A stretch of 58,435 nt of DNA from contig CACKNV010000007.1 in NCBI GenBank assembly GCA_902601705.1, forward strand, positions 1-58,435, written 5' to 3'. Both the position numbers and the translations under genes were made by a program. This document shows, one piece after another, positions 16,083 through 25,737 of this stretch. Origin of the DNA: an uncultured Pelagibacteraceae bacterium (lineage in GTDB: Bacteria > Pseudomonadota > Alphaproteobacteria > Pelagibacterales > Pelagibacteraceae). Each line of letters opens with the position of its first letter. Positions within the stretch are counted from its first letter, which is position 1. Under the pieces are notes generated by a model. It worked only from the letters and a program-made list of their open reading frames with translations. It was not told the DNA's origin and ran no database searches.

Positions 16083-17408
16083 TCAAAACTTTCTTAAGAT
16101 CTTATTAAAATAAAATTTTAACGTTAAAGATCTAAATATCATAAAGCACATTAGGGAAAACCATAATCCATGATTATCAAAATATTTAGTTAGATAGATA
16201 GATGTAATGATAAAACTTGCAACAGAAATTATCATAGCATTTCTCATCTCTTTTGTTTGTGAAGCACCGATAAAAATACCATCAAGCTGATAGCAAAAAG
16301 ATGCAATAGGTGGAATTACAAGTACCCATATGAAGTGTTTATAAGATATGAATCTTAAAATCTCTATATCAGTAATAATATTAACTATTTGCTTAAAAAA
16401 AATTAAATAAAACAAAGATACTATTAATGCAGTTACAAAACTCAGTTGAATGGAATTTTTAACAACAGATAAAAAAGAGTTTTTATTTTTTCTACCAATA
16501 GTAAAACCAATTATACCTTCGGTAGAAAACGCATAAGCATCTAAAAAGAAAGCAGCTAATATTATAAACTGCATTAATATTGTGTTGACGGCTAAATAAT
16601 CTTCTCCAAATTTTGAGCCTAAATAAGTAACCCATAAAAATGAAAAAGTTAAAAACAAAGTTCTAATAAAAATATCTAAATTGATATTAAATAATCTTAT
16701 AAGTTTTGTTTTAATAACAATTTTTTCAAATCTAGGTATTAATTTAAATTTTTTAATTATAAATCGGTAAGTAAAAAAATTGAAAATAATTACTGTTATA
16801 AAACTTGCAAATAAAGTCCCAAGAGCAACACCAAATACATCTAAATTATAAGATAAAACTAAAACAGAACTAAAAACTATATTCAAAATAGATAAAGTTA
16901 CGATAATGAAGCTTGATATTTTAGTTTTTTGGATTCCAAGATAAAATCCAACTAAAATATATATTACTAACTCTGCTGGAACTGAAAAAATCCTTATATT
17001 TAAATAAGTGTTAATTAATTTTTGGGTTTCTACAGATGTATTAAAAAAATGTTGAATAGAGATACTTATTAAGGGTTTTAAAATTATAATTGCTAGAGCT
17101 ATCACCATGGCAATTACAAAATTTCTAAATAATGTTCTTACAATTTCTCTATAGTCACCCCTACCGAAGGCTTGAGAAACGATTCCCACGGTACCCATTC
17201 TTAAAAAACCAAAACTCCAAATAACCATGGTCATTACTGATGTAGCGATGCTCGTTGCAGCTAAATATTTTGTTTCTCCGAGATTTCCCATTAATCCAGT
17301 ATCTACAATCCCAACCAAAGGAATGGCTAAGTTCGAAAAAAACACTGGAATGGACAATAAGAAGATTTGTTTTTTTGAAAATTTTGTTGAAAATTTTGCT
17401 AATTTCAT
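16083..17408 (-). CDS. MATE-family efflux transporter
   Basis: 441 residues, twelve predicted helices. The N-terminal helix carries the family words FFSNLAIPLVGIVDTGLMGNLG, and the 150-residue duplicated halves with a second DIFIRTLFLTFSFLWVTYLG entry are visible. It resembles the DinF branch, which is Na+- or H+-driven and often associated with oxidative or DNA stress, but the substrate is not deducible. It begins 49 bp from the divergent TerC gene, and its stop abuts the EamA start. Confidence 0.88.
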   Translation of the reverse strand: MKLAKFSTKFSKKQIFLLSIPVFFSNLAIPLVGIVDTGLMGNLGETKYLAATSIATSVMTMVIWSFGFLRMGTVGIVSQAFGRGDYREIVRTLFRNFVIAMVIALAIIILKPLISISIQHFFNTSVETQKLINTYLNIRIFSVPAELVIYILVGFYLGIQKTKISSFIIVTLSILNIVFSSVLVLSYNLDVFGVALGTLFASFITVIIFNFFTYRFIIKKFKLIPRFEKIVIKTKLIRLFNINLDIFIRTLFLTFSFLWVTYLGSKFGEDYLAVNTILMQFIILAAFFLDAYAFSTEGIIGFTIGRKNKNSFLSVVKNSIQLSFVTALIVSLFYLIFFKQIVNIITDIEILRFISYKHFIWVLVIPPIASFCYQLDGIFIGASQTKEMRNAMIISVASFIITSIYLTKYFDNHGLWFSLMCFMIFRSLTLKFYFNKILRKF

Positions 17409-17457
17409 TTTTCTGCTTTAAAGTATTTAATTATGCTTATATACACCTCTTAGGACA

Positions 17458-18078
17458 ATGTTAGAGCAATTATTTATCACTTTTCAAATACTTATAATTG
17501 ACGTCGTAATGGCAGCTGACAATGCCATCATAATAGGTATTATTGCAGCAAACTTTGCACCTGATAATAGAAAAAAAATTATAGCACTAGGTGTAGCAGG
17601 AGCTTTTATTTTTAGGATATTTTTTGCAACCGGCGCAAATTATATTTTTGAATTTCCTTGGGTGAAAATATTAGGTGGTTTACTTTTAATATGGGTTATT
17701 AACAATTTAAGACAAGATTTTTTCGGTCTAAATAAAGTTAGATCTCCACAATTAAAATCAAAAGAACCAAAAAGTTTCGCTACGGGTGTATATCAAGTCT
17801 TGATAGCTGACTTAACTTTAAGTTTTGATAACGTACTAGCAGTAGTGGCCGCTTCTAAAGGTAACTTTCATATAATGGTTATTGGTCTTTTATTGTCAGT
17901 ATTTCTAATTGCCACTCTTGCAAGTTATTTTGCAGACTTTATTAGGAGACATAAATGGCTTGGATATTTAGGTTTAATTGTGATTTTAATTATCGCATTG
18001 CAATTAATAATTGGCGGTCTAGTGAACTACGAAGTTCTATCTATTAACGAGAAATTTAAATTCTTATTTGCAATATGA
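17458..18078 (+). CDS. TerC-family membrane protein
   Basis: 206 residues with about seven helices, the short YjbE-like form. The two acidic motifs diagnostic of the family are present: VVMAADNAIIIGIIAAN in the first helix and DLTLSFDNVLAVVAASKG in the middle. TerC homologues are implicated in manganese or calcium export across the membrane and in loading secreted metalloenzymes. The gene overlaps the renalase-like gene by 4 nt, so both are expressed together. Upstream, only 49 bp separate it from the MATE gene. Confidence 0.88.
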   Translation: MLEQLFITFQILIIDVVMAADNAIIIGIIAANFAPDNRKKIIALGVAGAFIFRIFFATGANYIFEFPWVKILGGLLLIWVINNLRQDFFGLNKVRSPQLKSKEPKSFATGVYQVLIADLTLSFDNVLAVVAASKGNFHIMVIGLLLSVFLIATLASYFADFIRRHKWLGYLGLIVILIIALQLIIGGLVNYEVLSINEKFKFLFAI

Positions 18079-19037
18079 TAGATTTTTGCATTCTTGGGTC
18101 AGGGATTGCTGGCTCTACAATTGCAAATCTTTTATCAAAAAAATACTCGGTTCATGTCTTTGATAAAGCAAGAGGTCCAGGGGGCAGATCTTCAAATAAA
18201 AGATTTAAAAAAAATTTAAGCTTTGATCATGGAGTTCAATATATATCTCCAAAATCAAAACTCTTTGCTAATTATATTAAGAAGCTTCATAAAAACAATA
18301 TATTAAAAAGCTGGGATGATAATCATTTAGATTTTACATTTGAGAAAAAACCTTTTTCAACAAAATATATAGGAAGAAGAGCTAATAACGATTTAGTAAA
18401 ATACAATTTAAAAAATATTAAGCAGTCTTTTGCTTCACCAATTGAAAAAATAGATTTTAAACAATATTTTTGGGAAATAACATTGAAAAATAAATCAAAA
18501 CATCAATTTAAATCACTTATAATTACTTGCCCATTCCCTCAACTAAAAAAATTAGCAAAACAGTATTTAGATAAAAATATTCTAAAACTCAAAGTTCAAA
18601 TGCAACCTAATATTACAGTCATGGTTGCCTTTAAAAATCAAAAAGATCTTCCAATTAGTTCAATCAAATTTGACGATGATATTTTGGCTTGGGTTGCAAA
18701 TGAAAATAGTAAAAAAAGATTTAAATCTAATATAAATTTATGGACTCTTCAGGCTACACTTAAATGGTCGAAAAAAACTATTAATAAATATAAAAATGAT
18801 AAATCAATTATGAGTCAATTGATTGCGCGTTTTGTAAAATTGACAGGATTTGAAAAAAATAAAATAATTTTTAAAAAAATTCATGGTTGGAAGTATTCAT
18901 ATAATTATGAGAAAACACCTTACTTAAGTATTTGGAATAAAAAAATTAATTTAGGTATTTGTGGAGATTGGTTAAGCGGTCCAAAAGTTGAAAATGCATG
19001 GCTAAGCGCAAATGATCTTGCTAAAAAAATAAAATAA
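18075..19037 (+). CDS. Renalase-like NAD(P)/FAD-dependent oxidoreductase
   Basis: 320 residues. The flavin motif ILGSGIAGSTIANLLSKKY is at the N-terminus, followed by VFDKARGPGGRSSNKR, the hallmark of the bacterial renalase/COG3380 branch, and SFDHGVQYI. The C-terminal LGICGDWLSGPKVENAWLSA is the closing FAD motif. Bacterial renalases oxidise alpha-dihydro-NAD(P) isomers, so a housekeeping repair role is plausible. It overlaps TerC by 4 nt and abuts the stop of the converging prpD gene. Confidence 0.85.
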   Translation: MIDFCILGSGIAGSTIANLLSKKYSVHVFDKARGPGGRSSNKRFKKNLSFDHGVQYISPKSKLFANYIKKLHKNNILKSWDDNHLDFTFEKKPFSTKYIGRRANNDLVKYNLKNIKQSFASPIEKIDFKQYFWEITLKNKSKHQFKSLIITCPFPQLKKLAKQYLDKNILKLKVQMQPNITVMVAFKNQKDLPISSIKFDDDILAWVANENSKKRFKSNINLWTLQATLKWSKKTINKYKNDKSIMSQLIARFVKLTGFEKNKIIFKKIHGWKYSYNYEKTPYLSIWNKKINLGICGDWLSGPKVENAWLSANDLAKKIK

Positions 19038-20543
19038 TTAAAAAATACCTTTACTACTTTTAGATTTATCTTTTATTGAACTTTTAACTTCTACGTTTAA
19101 ACCTATTAAATCTTTAGCATTTAGTTTAGAAAGATTTTGGACACATTTTAAAAACCGATCTGACTCTTTTTTAGAAATTATTCCATCAGTTAAAATTTTA
19201 AATTTATTAATATATTCTTTGCGTGTGAAAGGTCTTTTTCCCGCTGGATGAGCATCAGCAACATTAATCTCTTCAGATACTGTAGATCCATCTTTCATAG
19301 TTATTATTACTTTTCCACCAAAACATTTATTATCAGGATTAGGATCGTGGTATTTTTCTGTCCACCTTTTATCTTCTCTTGTTGAAATTTTTTGCCAAAG
19401 TTCAATTGTACTTTTTCTTTGCGCCCTTTGAGGTGTGTAGGATTTAACGTGATGCCATGCTCCATCTTCAAGGGCTACAGCAAAAATATACATTATGGAA
19501 TGATCTAAAGTTTCCCTACTTGCTTTTGGATCCATCTTTTGAGGATCGTTTGCTCCAGTACCAATTACGTAATGAGTATGATGACTTGTTTCAATTACAA
19601 TATTATCGACGTCACTAATATTAGAAATCTTTTTATGAAGGCTTCTAGCTAGATCAATTAAAGCTTGTGATTGATATTCTGCAGAATGTTCTTTTGTATA
19701 AGTCTCTAAAATTGCCCTTTTAGGCTCATTAATATTTGGTAATGGGACTATATATTCTTTATCTGGTCCTGATAAAACGTAAGCAATTACGCTATCTTCC
19801 CCCTCGTAAATCGGTGATGGTGATCCTTCACCTCTCATACATCGATCTACTGCCTCAACTGCAAGCTTACCGGCATGAGCTGGTGCAAAAGCTTTCCAGC
19901 TAGAGATTTCTCCCTTTCTAGATTGTCTTGTTGAAACAGTGATATGTAATGCTTGCTGAACAGATTGATAAATCAGTTCAGTTTTTAAATTCAATAAACT
20001 TCCTAAACCAGCTGCAACACTAGGACCTAAATGAGCTATATGATCAATTTTATGTTCATGTAAGCAAATACCTTTAACTAAATTAACTTGTACCTCATAA
20101 CCTGTAAGTATTCCTTTAATTAAATCTTTACCATTACAACCCTTTTGTTGTGCAACTGCTAAGATTGCAGGAATATTATCACCAGGGTGGCTATAGTCTG
20201 CTGCTAAAAAAGTATCGTGATAATCTAGCTCTCTCACGGCAGTTCCGTTGGCCCATGCAGCCCATTCGCAATCCACTTTAATTTTTGGGTTTAAACCAAA
20301 AACCGTTGCTCCTGATTTTCTAGAGTGAGCTAAAGCCATCGCTCTTGCTGAAATAACAGGTTTTCTATCAAAAGAAGCGATAGCAACTGAAGCATTATCA
20401 ATTATTCTATTGATAACCATATCAATTGCATCTTTATCTATTTTTGCTTTATCTGATGCGATCTCTGCGATTTTCCAGGCTAATTGATCTTCTTTTTTTA
20501 GATTTGATTTTGATGGATGAACTTTTACTTTTATGTCTCTCAT
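19038..20543 (-). CDS. prpD: MmgE/PrpD family protein, probable 2-methylcitrate dehydratase
   Basis: 501 residues, slightly longer than E. coli PrpD. Family motifs include [44 protein letters not shown] and [18 protein letters not shown], and the C-terminal [16 protein letters not shown]. PrpD dehydrates 2-methylcitrate to 2-methyl-cis-aconitate in propionate use; the same fold also includes cis-aconitate decarboxylases, so the call is by closest look. It is immediately upstream-adjacent to acnA with zero spacing, suggesting that the aconitase hydrates the product. prpB and prpC are not in the window. Confidence 0.85.
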   Translation of the reverse strand: MRDIKVKVHPSKSNLKKEDQLAWKIAEIASDKAKIDKDAIDMVINRIIDNASVAIASFDRKPVISARAMALAHSRKSGATVFGLNPKIKVDCEWAAWANGTAVRELDYHDTFLAADYSHPGDNIPAILAVAQQKGCNGKDLIKGILTGYEVQVNLVKGICLHEHKIDHIAHLGPSVAAGLGSLLNLKTELIYQSVQQALHITVSTRQSRKGEISSWKAFAPAHAGKLAVEAVDRCMRGEGSPSPIYEGEDSVIAYVLSGPDKEYIVPLPNINEPKRAILETYTKEHSAEYQSQALIDLARSLHKKISNISDVDNIVIETSHHTHYVIGTGANDPQKMDPKASRETLDHSIMYIFAVALEDGAWHHVKSYTPQRAQRKSTIELWQKISTREDKRWTEKYHDPNPDNKCFGGKVIITMKDGSTVSEEINVADAHPAGKRPFTRKEYINKFKILTDGIISKKESDRFLKCVQNLSKLNAKDLIGLNVEVKSSIKDKSKSSKGIF

Positions 20544-23219
20544 TTAGTTGGCAAGCATATTTCTTAAAACATACTGCAAAATTCCTCCGTTTTTGTAGTA
20601 CTCAACTTCATTAGCGGTATCAATTCTACAAAGCATTTGAATTTTTTTACTAGTTCCGTCTTGATATTTAATTTCACAAGTTACTTCTTGTCTTGGTTTA
20701 ACACCTTTATCAATATTAATAACTGAAATTAATTCTGCTCCCGTAATATTTAATTTTTTACGGTCAAAACCTTCTTTAAATTGAAGTGGTAAAACTCCCA
20801 TTCCAATTAAATTTGATCTATGAATTCTCTCAAAACTTTCTGCTAAAACAGCTTTAATTCCCAAAAGCTTAGTACCTTTAGCTGCCCAATCCCTTGATGA
20901 ACCTGTTCCGTATTCTTTTCCAGCTATTACAACTAGATCATTGTTTCTTTTTTTGTATTCCATTGCAGCTTCGTAAACGCTCATTACTTTTCCATCTGGC
21001 TGTAACGTTGTAAATCCACCTTCAGTACCAGGAGCCATTTCATTTCTAATTTTTATATTTCCAAAAGTTCCTCTCATCATTACTTCATGATTTCCCCTTC
21101 TCGCGCCATATGAATTAAAATCTTTTTGTTGAATTTGGTGCTCCATAAAATAATCGCCCGTTGGACTTTCTTTTTTAATACTCCCTGCTGGTGAAATATG
21201 ATCCGTTGTTACTGAGTCAGCTAACAATAAAAGAATTCTAGCATCATTGATTGGTTTAAAACCTTCAGGTTTGTCAGGTAAATCATCAAAAAATGGAGGT
21301 CTTTTTACATATGTAGAATTTGCTTCCCAGTTATAAATATCACTATCTGTTGTATTTATAGCTTGCCATTCTTTAGGTCCTTCTGACACATTTGAATATC
21401 TTTGTTTAAACATATCTGCATTTAAAGAACTTAACATTAAATCTTCAATCTCTTTATTGCTTGGCCAAATATCTTTTAAGAAAACATCTTTTCCATCTTT
21501 ATCTTTTCCAAGAGCAGACTTATACATATCAAAATTCATATTACCTGCTAAAGCATAAGCAACAACAAGCGGAGGTGAAGCTAAGTAATTAGCTTTTACA
21601 TCTGGATTTATTCTTCCCTCAAAGTTTCTATTTCCAGATAAAACTGAAACAGCGTAAAGATCATTTTTATTTATCGCATCCGATATATTTTGATTTAAAG
21701 GTCCAGAGTTACCAATACAAGTAGTACAACCATAGCCCACTAAATTAAAACCAAGTTCATCTAAATATTTATTTAAACCAGCTTTTTCCAAATAGTCTGT
21801 CACAACTTGCGAACCAGGAGCTAAAGAGGTTTTCACCCATGGTTTAATTTTAAGTCCTTTTTCGTGGGCTTTCTTCGCTAAAAGACCTGCACCAATCATA
21901 ACGCTTGGATTAGAAGTATTTGTACAAGATGTTATTGCTGCAATTACTATATCACCATCTTTAACATTAAAGTCAGTACCTTCAACTTTTGCTTCGATAG
22001 CTTTATCTCTTTTTGCATTTTCTTTATAAACTTTTGCAAAAGCAGTTGAAGCTTCTGTAAGTAAAACTTTATCCTGTGGTCGTTTAGGTCCAGAAATGCT
22101 TGTTACTACACTGCTAACATCTAAAGAAAGAGTATCGGTAAACACAACATCATTGCTTGACCAAAGCCCTTGTTCTTTGGAGTATTTCTCTACCAAGTCA
22201 ATAGTCGCTTTATCTCTTCCAGATAAATTTAAATATTTAAGAGTTTCGTCATCTACGGGGAAGAAACCACATGTAGCTCCATATTCAGGAGCCATGTTTG
22301 CAATTGTTGCTCTATCAGCTAAAGTTAAATTTTTTAAACCTTCACCATAAAATTCTACAAATTTTCCAACCACACCTTTTTTTCTAAGCATTTCAACAAT
22401 GACTAAAACTAAGTCTGTTGCAGTTGTTCCTTCTTTCAATTTTCCTTTAAGTTCAACTCCAACAACTTCTGGAATTAACATTGAAATAGGCTGACCTAAC
22501 ATTGCAGCCTCTGCTTCTATTCCACCAACACCCCAACCTAAAACAGATAGACCATTTACCATAGTAGTATGACTATCAGTTCCAACTAAAGTATCCGGAT
22601 AAGCATATAAATCATTTCCGCTTTTTGATGACCAAACAACTTTAGATAAATATTCTAAATTTACTTGGTGGCAAATCCCTGTACCAGGAGGAACAACCCT
22701 AAAATTATCAAACGCTTTCTGCCCCCATTTTAAAAAAGAGTATCGTTCACCGTTTCTTGAAAATTCTCTTTCAACATTTTGATTAAATGATTTTCCTGAA
22801 GCGTATTCATCAACCATCACAGAGTGATCTATTACTAAATCAACAGTAGATAATGGATTAATTTTATCTGGATTTTTATTTTTATCTTTCACAGCATCTC
22901 TCATCGCTGCTAGATCAGCAATTGCAGGGATTCCGGTATAATCCTGCAGTAAAGTACGAGCAGGTCTGTAAGCTATTTCTGTGTTTGATTTTTTATTTTT
23001 AAGCCAATCTTTTAAGGCTAATATTTGTTTTTTATCTACAGTTACATCATCTTCATGCCTAAGAAGATTTTCCAATAATACCTTAAGTGATTTAGGAAGT
23101 TTTGATATTCCTTCTAATCCATTTTTTTCTGCTGTTTTTAAGTTGAAATATTTAAAATCTTTTCCTGATGAATTGAGAGTTTCAAGTGAATGAAAAGAAT
23201 TTTTACTATTAAATTTCAT
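20544..23219 (-). CDS. acnA: Aconitate hydratase A
   Basis: 891 residues, the AcnA/IRP length. The iron-sulfur cysteines are visible in TSCTNTSNPSVM and YGCTTCIGNSGPLN. Other motifs include GTDSHTTMVNGLSVLGWGVGG, VTTDHISPAGSI and the swivel-domain YGTGSSRDWAAKGT. It isomerises citrate to isocitrate, and AcnA-type enzymes can also hydrate 2-methyl-cis-aconitate. It precedes prpD without a gap and follows the LysE exporter gene by 3 nt, so it is inside a minus-strand operon. Confidence 0.97.
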   Translation of the reverse strand: MKFNSKNSFHSLETLNSSGKDFKYFNLKTAEKNGLEGISKLPKSLKVLLENLLRHEDDVTVDKKQILALKDWLKNKKSNTEIAYRPARTLLQDYTGIPAIADLAAMRDAVKDKNKNPDKINPLSTVDLVIDHSVMVDEYASGKSFNQNVEREFSRNGERYSFLKWGQKAFDNFRVVPPGTGICHQVNLEYLSKVVWSSKSGNDLYAYPDTLVGTDSHTTMVNGLSVLGWGVGGIEAEAAMLGQPISMLIPEVVGVELKGKLKEGTTATDLVLVIVEMLRKKGVVGKFVEFYGEGLKNLTLADRATIANMAPEYGATCGFFPVDDETLKYLNLSGRDKATIDLVEKYSKEQGLWSSNDVVFTDTLSLDVSSVVTSISGPKRPQDKVLLTEASTAFAKVYKENAKRDKAIEAKVEGTDFNVKDGDIVIAAITSCTNTSNPSVMIGAGLLAKKAHEKGLKIKPWVKTSLAPGSQVVTDYLEKAGLNKYLDELGFNLVGYGCTTCIGNSGPLNQNISDAINKNDLYAVSVLSGNRNFEGRINPDVKANYLASPPLVVAYALAGNMNFDMYKSALGKDKDGKDVFLKDIWPSNKEIEDLMLSSLNADMFKQRYSNVSEGPKEWQAINTTDSDIYNWEANSTYVKRPPFFDDLPDKPEGFKPINDARILLLLADSVTTDHISPAGSIKKESPTGDYFMEHQIQQKDFNSYGARRGNHEVMMRGTFGNIKIRNEMAPGTEGGFTTLQPDGKVMSVYEAAMEYKKRNNDLVVIAGKEYGTGSSRDWAAKGTKLLGIKAVLAESFERIHRSNLIGMGVLPLQFKEGFDRKKLNITGAELISVINIDKGVKPRQEVTCEIKYQDGTSKKIQMLCRIDTANEVEYYKNGGILQYVLRNMLAN

Positions 23220-23222
23220 GCG

Positions 23223-23810
23223 CTATACATAGAACAAAATCACACAAACGATAAGTAAAAAAGACATTGTATAATTAAAATTCTTAATAAATTTATCACT
23301 TGTGGCGAATTTTCTCATGTATTTTCCCATTAAACACCAAGCTGTTTGACTTCCAACAGCCATTAAAAACCAAACTAAAGTCAAAGTTATAGAATCTCTT
23401 AAATAATTGTTTTGCGTATCAATAAATAAAGAAATTGAAGTTAAACCGACTATAATGCTTTTAGGATTTATGAATTGAAACCAAAAAGTATTTAAAAAGG
23501 TTACTGGTTTTGGATCAATCTTTTTATCTTTAGTTTGTCCTGCAAAAGATAATTTATACGCCATATATAATAAGTAAATTGACCCTAATATTTTAATTGT
23601 AGTTTGAATAAATGTATACTTTTGAAAAACAGCTCCAGAAGTTAATTGCAAAAGTATAATTAAAAGTGTCCATCCGATAATTACTCCAAGCATTGTTGGA
23701 ATAGCTTTTCTAAATCCAAAATTGAAAGCTGTATAAGATGTCATGATATTATTTGGACCAGGAGAAAACGCAGTTGCAATGCCGAATAATATTAATGGAA
23801 AAAGTTGCAT
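23223..23810 (-). CDS. LysE-family amino-acid exporter
   Basis: 195 residues with six hydrophobic segments. The N-terminal FPLILFGIATAFSPGPNNIMTSYTAFNFGFRKA carries the SPGPN motif of the LysE/RhtB family. The last segment is FNYTMSFLLIVCVILFYV. Members export amino acids, homoserine lactones or related metabolites; the substrate cannot be named. It follows the cytochrome c' gene by 6 nt and precedes acnA by 3 nt, so it is co-directional with both. Confidence 0.88.
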   Translation of the reverse strand: MQLFPLILFGIATAFSPGPNNIMTSYTAFNFGFRKAIPTMLGVIIGWTLLIILLQLTSGAVFQKYTFIQTTIKILGSIYLLYMAYKLSFAGQTKDKKIDPKPVTFLNTFWFQFINPKSIIVGLTSISLFIDTQNNYLRDSITLTLVWFLMAVGSQTAWCLMGKYMRKFATSDKFIKNFNYTMSFLLIVCVILFYV

Positions 23811-23816
23811 TTAAAC

Positions 23817-24267
23817 TTAATGAGGCGCTCTAAATCTACTATGGCACGCTGTACAATTGCTCCACATTAACTCCTTTTGTACTGCTCTAAGGTCTTCTGC
23901 AGTGTCAATGGCTTTTGCAAGTTTGATCATATCATCTGAAGCTTTTTGCATTAAAGCATTAAACTTATCTTTGTTTTCCCAAATACTTGGAAGTGCTTCC
24001 GTTTTAAAACCTTCTTTTGTATTTTCAGGAAAATAATCCAATAATTTTTTATAGTTATCTGAAATTTTCTTCATTAAAGGTTTTGCCTCTTCAATTTTTT
24101 TAGATTTCAATAATATAGATATTTTTTTTTGCATTTTGATAGTTTTCACTAAACATAGCTTTTCTGCCTTTTATGATTTCTTCTACAGTCATAGCGTTAA
24201 CATAAAAGGGAAAGCTCATGAAAAAAATAAAAATAATTGTTTGTATTATTTTTATTTTTTGTTTCAT
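23817..24267 (-). pseudogene. Cytochrome c', frameshifted at an A9 tract
   Basis: The haem-binding part (KKISILLKSKKIEEAKPL onward, ending WSNCTACHSRFRAPH with its CxxCH) is a four-helix cytochrome c'. It lacks a start with a signal peptide in its own frame. In the adjacent frame an ATG at 24265-24267 opens a signal peptide (MKQKIKIIQTIIFIFF, FPFYVNA) followed by MTVEEIIKGRKAMFSENYQNAKK, the family's expected beginning. The two frames meet at nine consecutive A residues (coding strand; T9 at 24122-24130). Removing one A joins them into one protein of about 150 residues. This is either an indel error, a phase-variable tract or a true broken gene. The neighbours are DUF411 upstream and LysE downstream. 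Confidence 0.8.
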
Positions 24268-24271
24268 AAGA

Positions 24272-24754
24272 TTATATTGTCATGAATACTGAGGATTTCC
24301 CATCTTTAAGTTGATAAATAACATAGGGTTCGTCTTTATCACCTGGCATTCCTGGTGTGCCAATCGGCATTCCGGGCAAAGCTATACCGTCAATATCGGG
24401 TTGCTCTTTTAATAATTTTTCAACCGCCTCAAAAGGTACATGTCCTTCAATAAAGTATTTACCCATAATAGTAGTGTGGCAAGACTGCATTTCTACTGGG
24501 ATATTATACTTTTGTTTTATTGTATGAAGGCTTCTCATATCTGTTTGTTTAACTTTAAATTTTTCTTCCTCTAAAAATAAAACATAGCCATAGCAACATC
24601 CGCACGAAGGAGTTTTAAAAACTTCGACAACTTGTTTGGTGTTAATATTGGCTAGAGCGTCTTTTTTATCTGTGACAAAATTAAAGATATAAAAAACAGA
24701 GAATAATAATACTGTAAAAAAAGTTAGTTTGAAAATTTTTCTTTTGTACGACAT
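24272..24754 (-). CDS. DUF411 metal-binding periplasmic protein
   Basis: 160 residues. An N-terminal membrane segment (LTFFTVLLFSVFYIFNFV) serves as a signal or anchor. The DUF411 domain follows: VVEVFKTPSCGCCYGYVLFLE, with a CGCC metal motif, QSCHTTIMGKYFIEGHVP and GIALPGMPIGTPGMPG. Members of the family are linked to copper and other metal handling in the periplasm. It stands immediately before the cytochrome c' reading frame (4 nt) and diverges from cytochrome b561 by 18 bp, so it may be part of a small metal/cytochrome locus. Confidence 0.87.
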   Translation of the reverse strand: MSYKRKIFKLTFFTVLLFSVFYIFNFVTDKKDALANINTKQVVEVFKTPSCGCCYGYVLFLEEEKFKVKQTDMRSLHTIKQKYNIPVEMQSCHTTIMGKYFIEGHVPFEAVEKLLKEQPDIDGIALPGMPIGTPGMPGDKDEPYVIYQLKDGKSSVFMTI

Positions 24755-24772
24755 AATTAATTAAAATTTATA

Positions 24773-25303
24773 ATGAAAGTTCTTAACAGCAAAAGTGAGT
24801 ACGGCCTATTGGCCAAATTGTTCCACTGGATTACATTTATTGTCTTAATAGCCCAGGTTCCTTTTGGATTTTACTTAGTAGGACTTGAATTTTCTGATGA
24901 AAGAATTGAGCTTGAAAATATACATATCCTAATCGGCATAACTATTTTTTATATAACTTTGTTTAGACTTATTTGGAAATTTTTTAATCCAAGTCCATCC
25001 GAAACAAGAAGTTTTTTCAAAGGGCAAGTCTTTATTGGAAAGGCTAACCATTTTTTACTTTATTTAAGTATTTTTACTATAACTATTTCCGGTATTCTTA
25101 AGAAACTTTATATGGGAGAAACACTTAATTTTATATTTTTTAAATATGGATTTAAAAAAGATAATTTTGTTTTAGCCGATACTTATTATGAAGTTCATAT
25201 TTATGCTAATTACTTATTATTAGCACTTGTAAGTCTGCATATACTTGCAGTAATTGTTCATCATTTTATTTTTAAGGATAAAATCTTAAAAAAAATTACT
25301 TAG
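24773..25303 (+). CDS. Cytochrome b561
   Basis: 176 residues and four membrane helices. Haem-ligating histidines appear in helices 1, 2 and 4: AKLFHWITFIV, ENIHILIGITIFYI and LHILAVIVHHF, with EVHIYANYLLLALVSLH between. This is the YodB/CybB-type cytochrome b561, an electron carrier in the inner membrane which oxidises quinol or superoxide. It diverges from DUF411 by 18 bp and converges on DUF4396, sharing a TTAG double stop. Confidence 0.9.
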   Translation: MKVLNSKSEYGLLAKLFHWITFIVLIAQVPFGFYLVGLEFSDERIELENIHILIGITIFYITLFRLIWKFFNPSPSETRSFFKGQVFIGKANHFLLYLSIFTITISGILKKLYMGETLNFIFFKYGFKKDNFVLADTYYEVHIYANYLLLALVSLHILAVIVHHFIFKDKILKKIT

Positions 25304-25737
25304 TGGCAAGCTTCATTAAATTTCTTAAGTCTCCAATAATTATACGGCCAGGGCGTAACGAAACCAACAGCTAACATTATTGGCACAACCCACCAAGTTA
25401 AAATAGCTCCTCCTGTGAGGAAATAGTCGGTTGCATTCATTGCAATTTCCATACTCACCATAGAGATTAAACTCATTCCTACAGCTGTTTTAAAAGCTAA
25501 CTTTAGAGAGAAATTTTGTCTTAATAAGATAATCGTTTCTAAAATGATACTCGTAATGATCCCATTGATTATCGCTAGAACCATAATTGCTAAAACAGGA
25601 AAAGGAATTTTTGTTAATTGAAAAAATAAAATAGTTCCAAAATCACCAATAGAGCAACCAAGTAAACACCAAAATGTATTTTTGGCGCTTCTTGACCATG
25701 TATGTCTACAGCTCCAATTAAATGTTTCAGAACTCAT
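25300..25737 (-). CDS. DUF4396 membrane protein
   Basis: 145 residues with four hydrophobic helices. The family wording is visible: FWCLLGCSIGDFGTILFFQ, FKTAVGMSLISMVSMEIAMN and GFVTPWPYNYWRLKKF. The family is often found with copper or mercury handling genes, but the function is unknown. It overlaps csaA by one nt (stop/start sharing) and converges on cytochrome b561. Confidence 0.75.
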   Translation of the reverse strand: MSSETFNWSCRHTWSRSAKNTFWCLLGCSIGDFGTILFFQLTKIPFPVLAIMVLAIINGIITSIILETIILLRQNFSLKLAFKTAVGMSLISMVSMEIAMNATDYFLTGGAILTWWVVPIMLAVGFVTPWPYNYWRLKKFNEACH

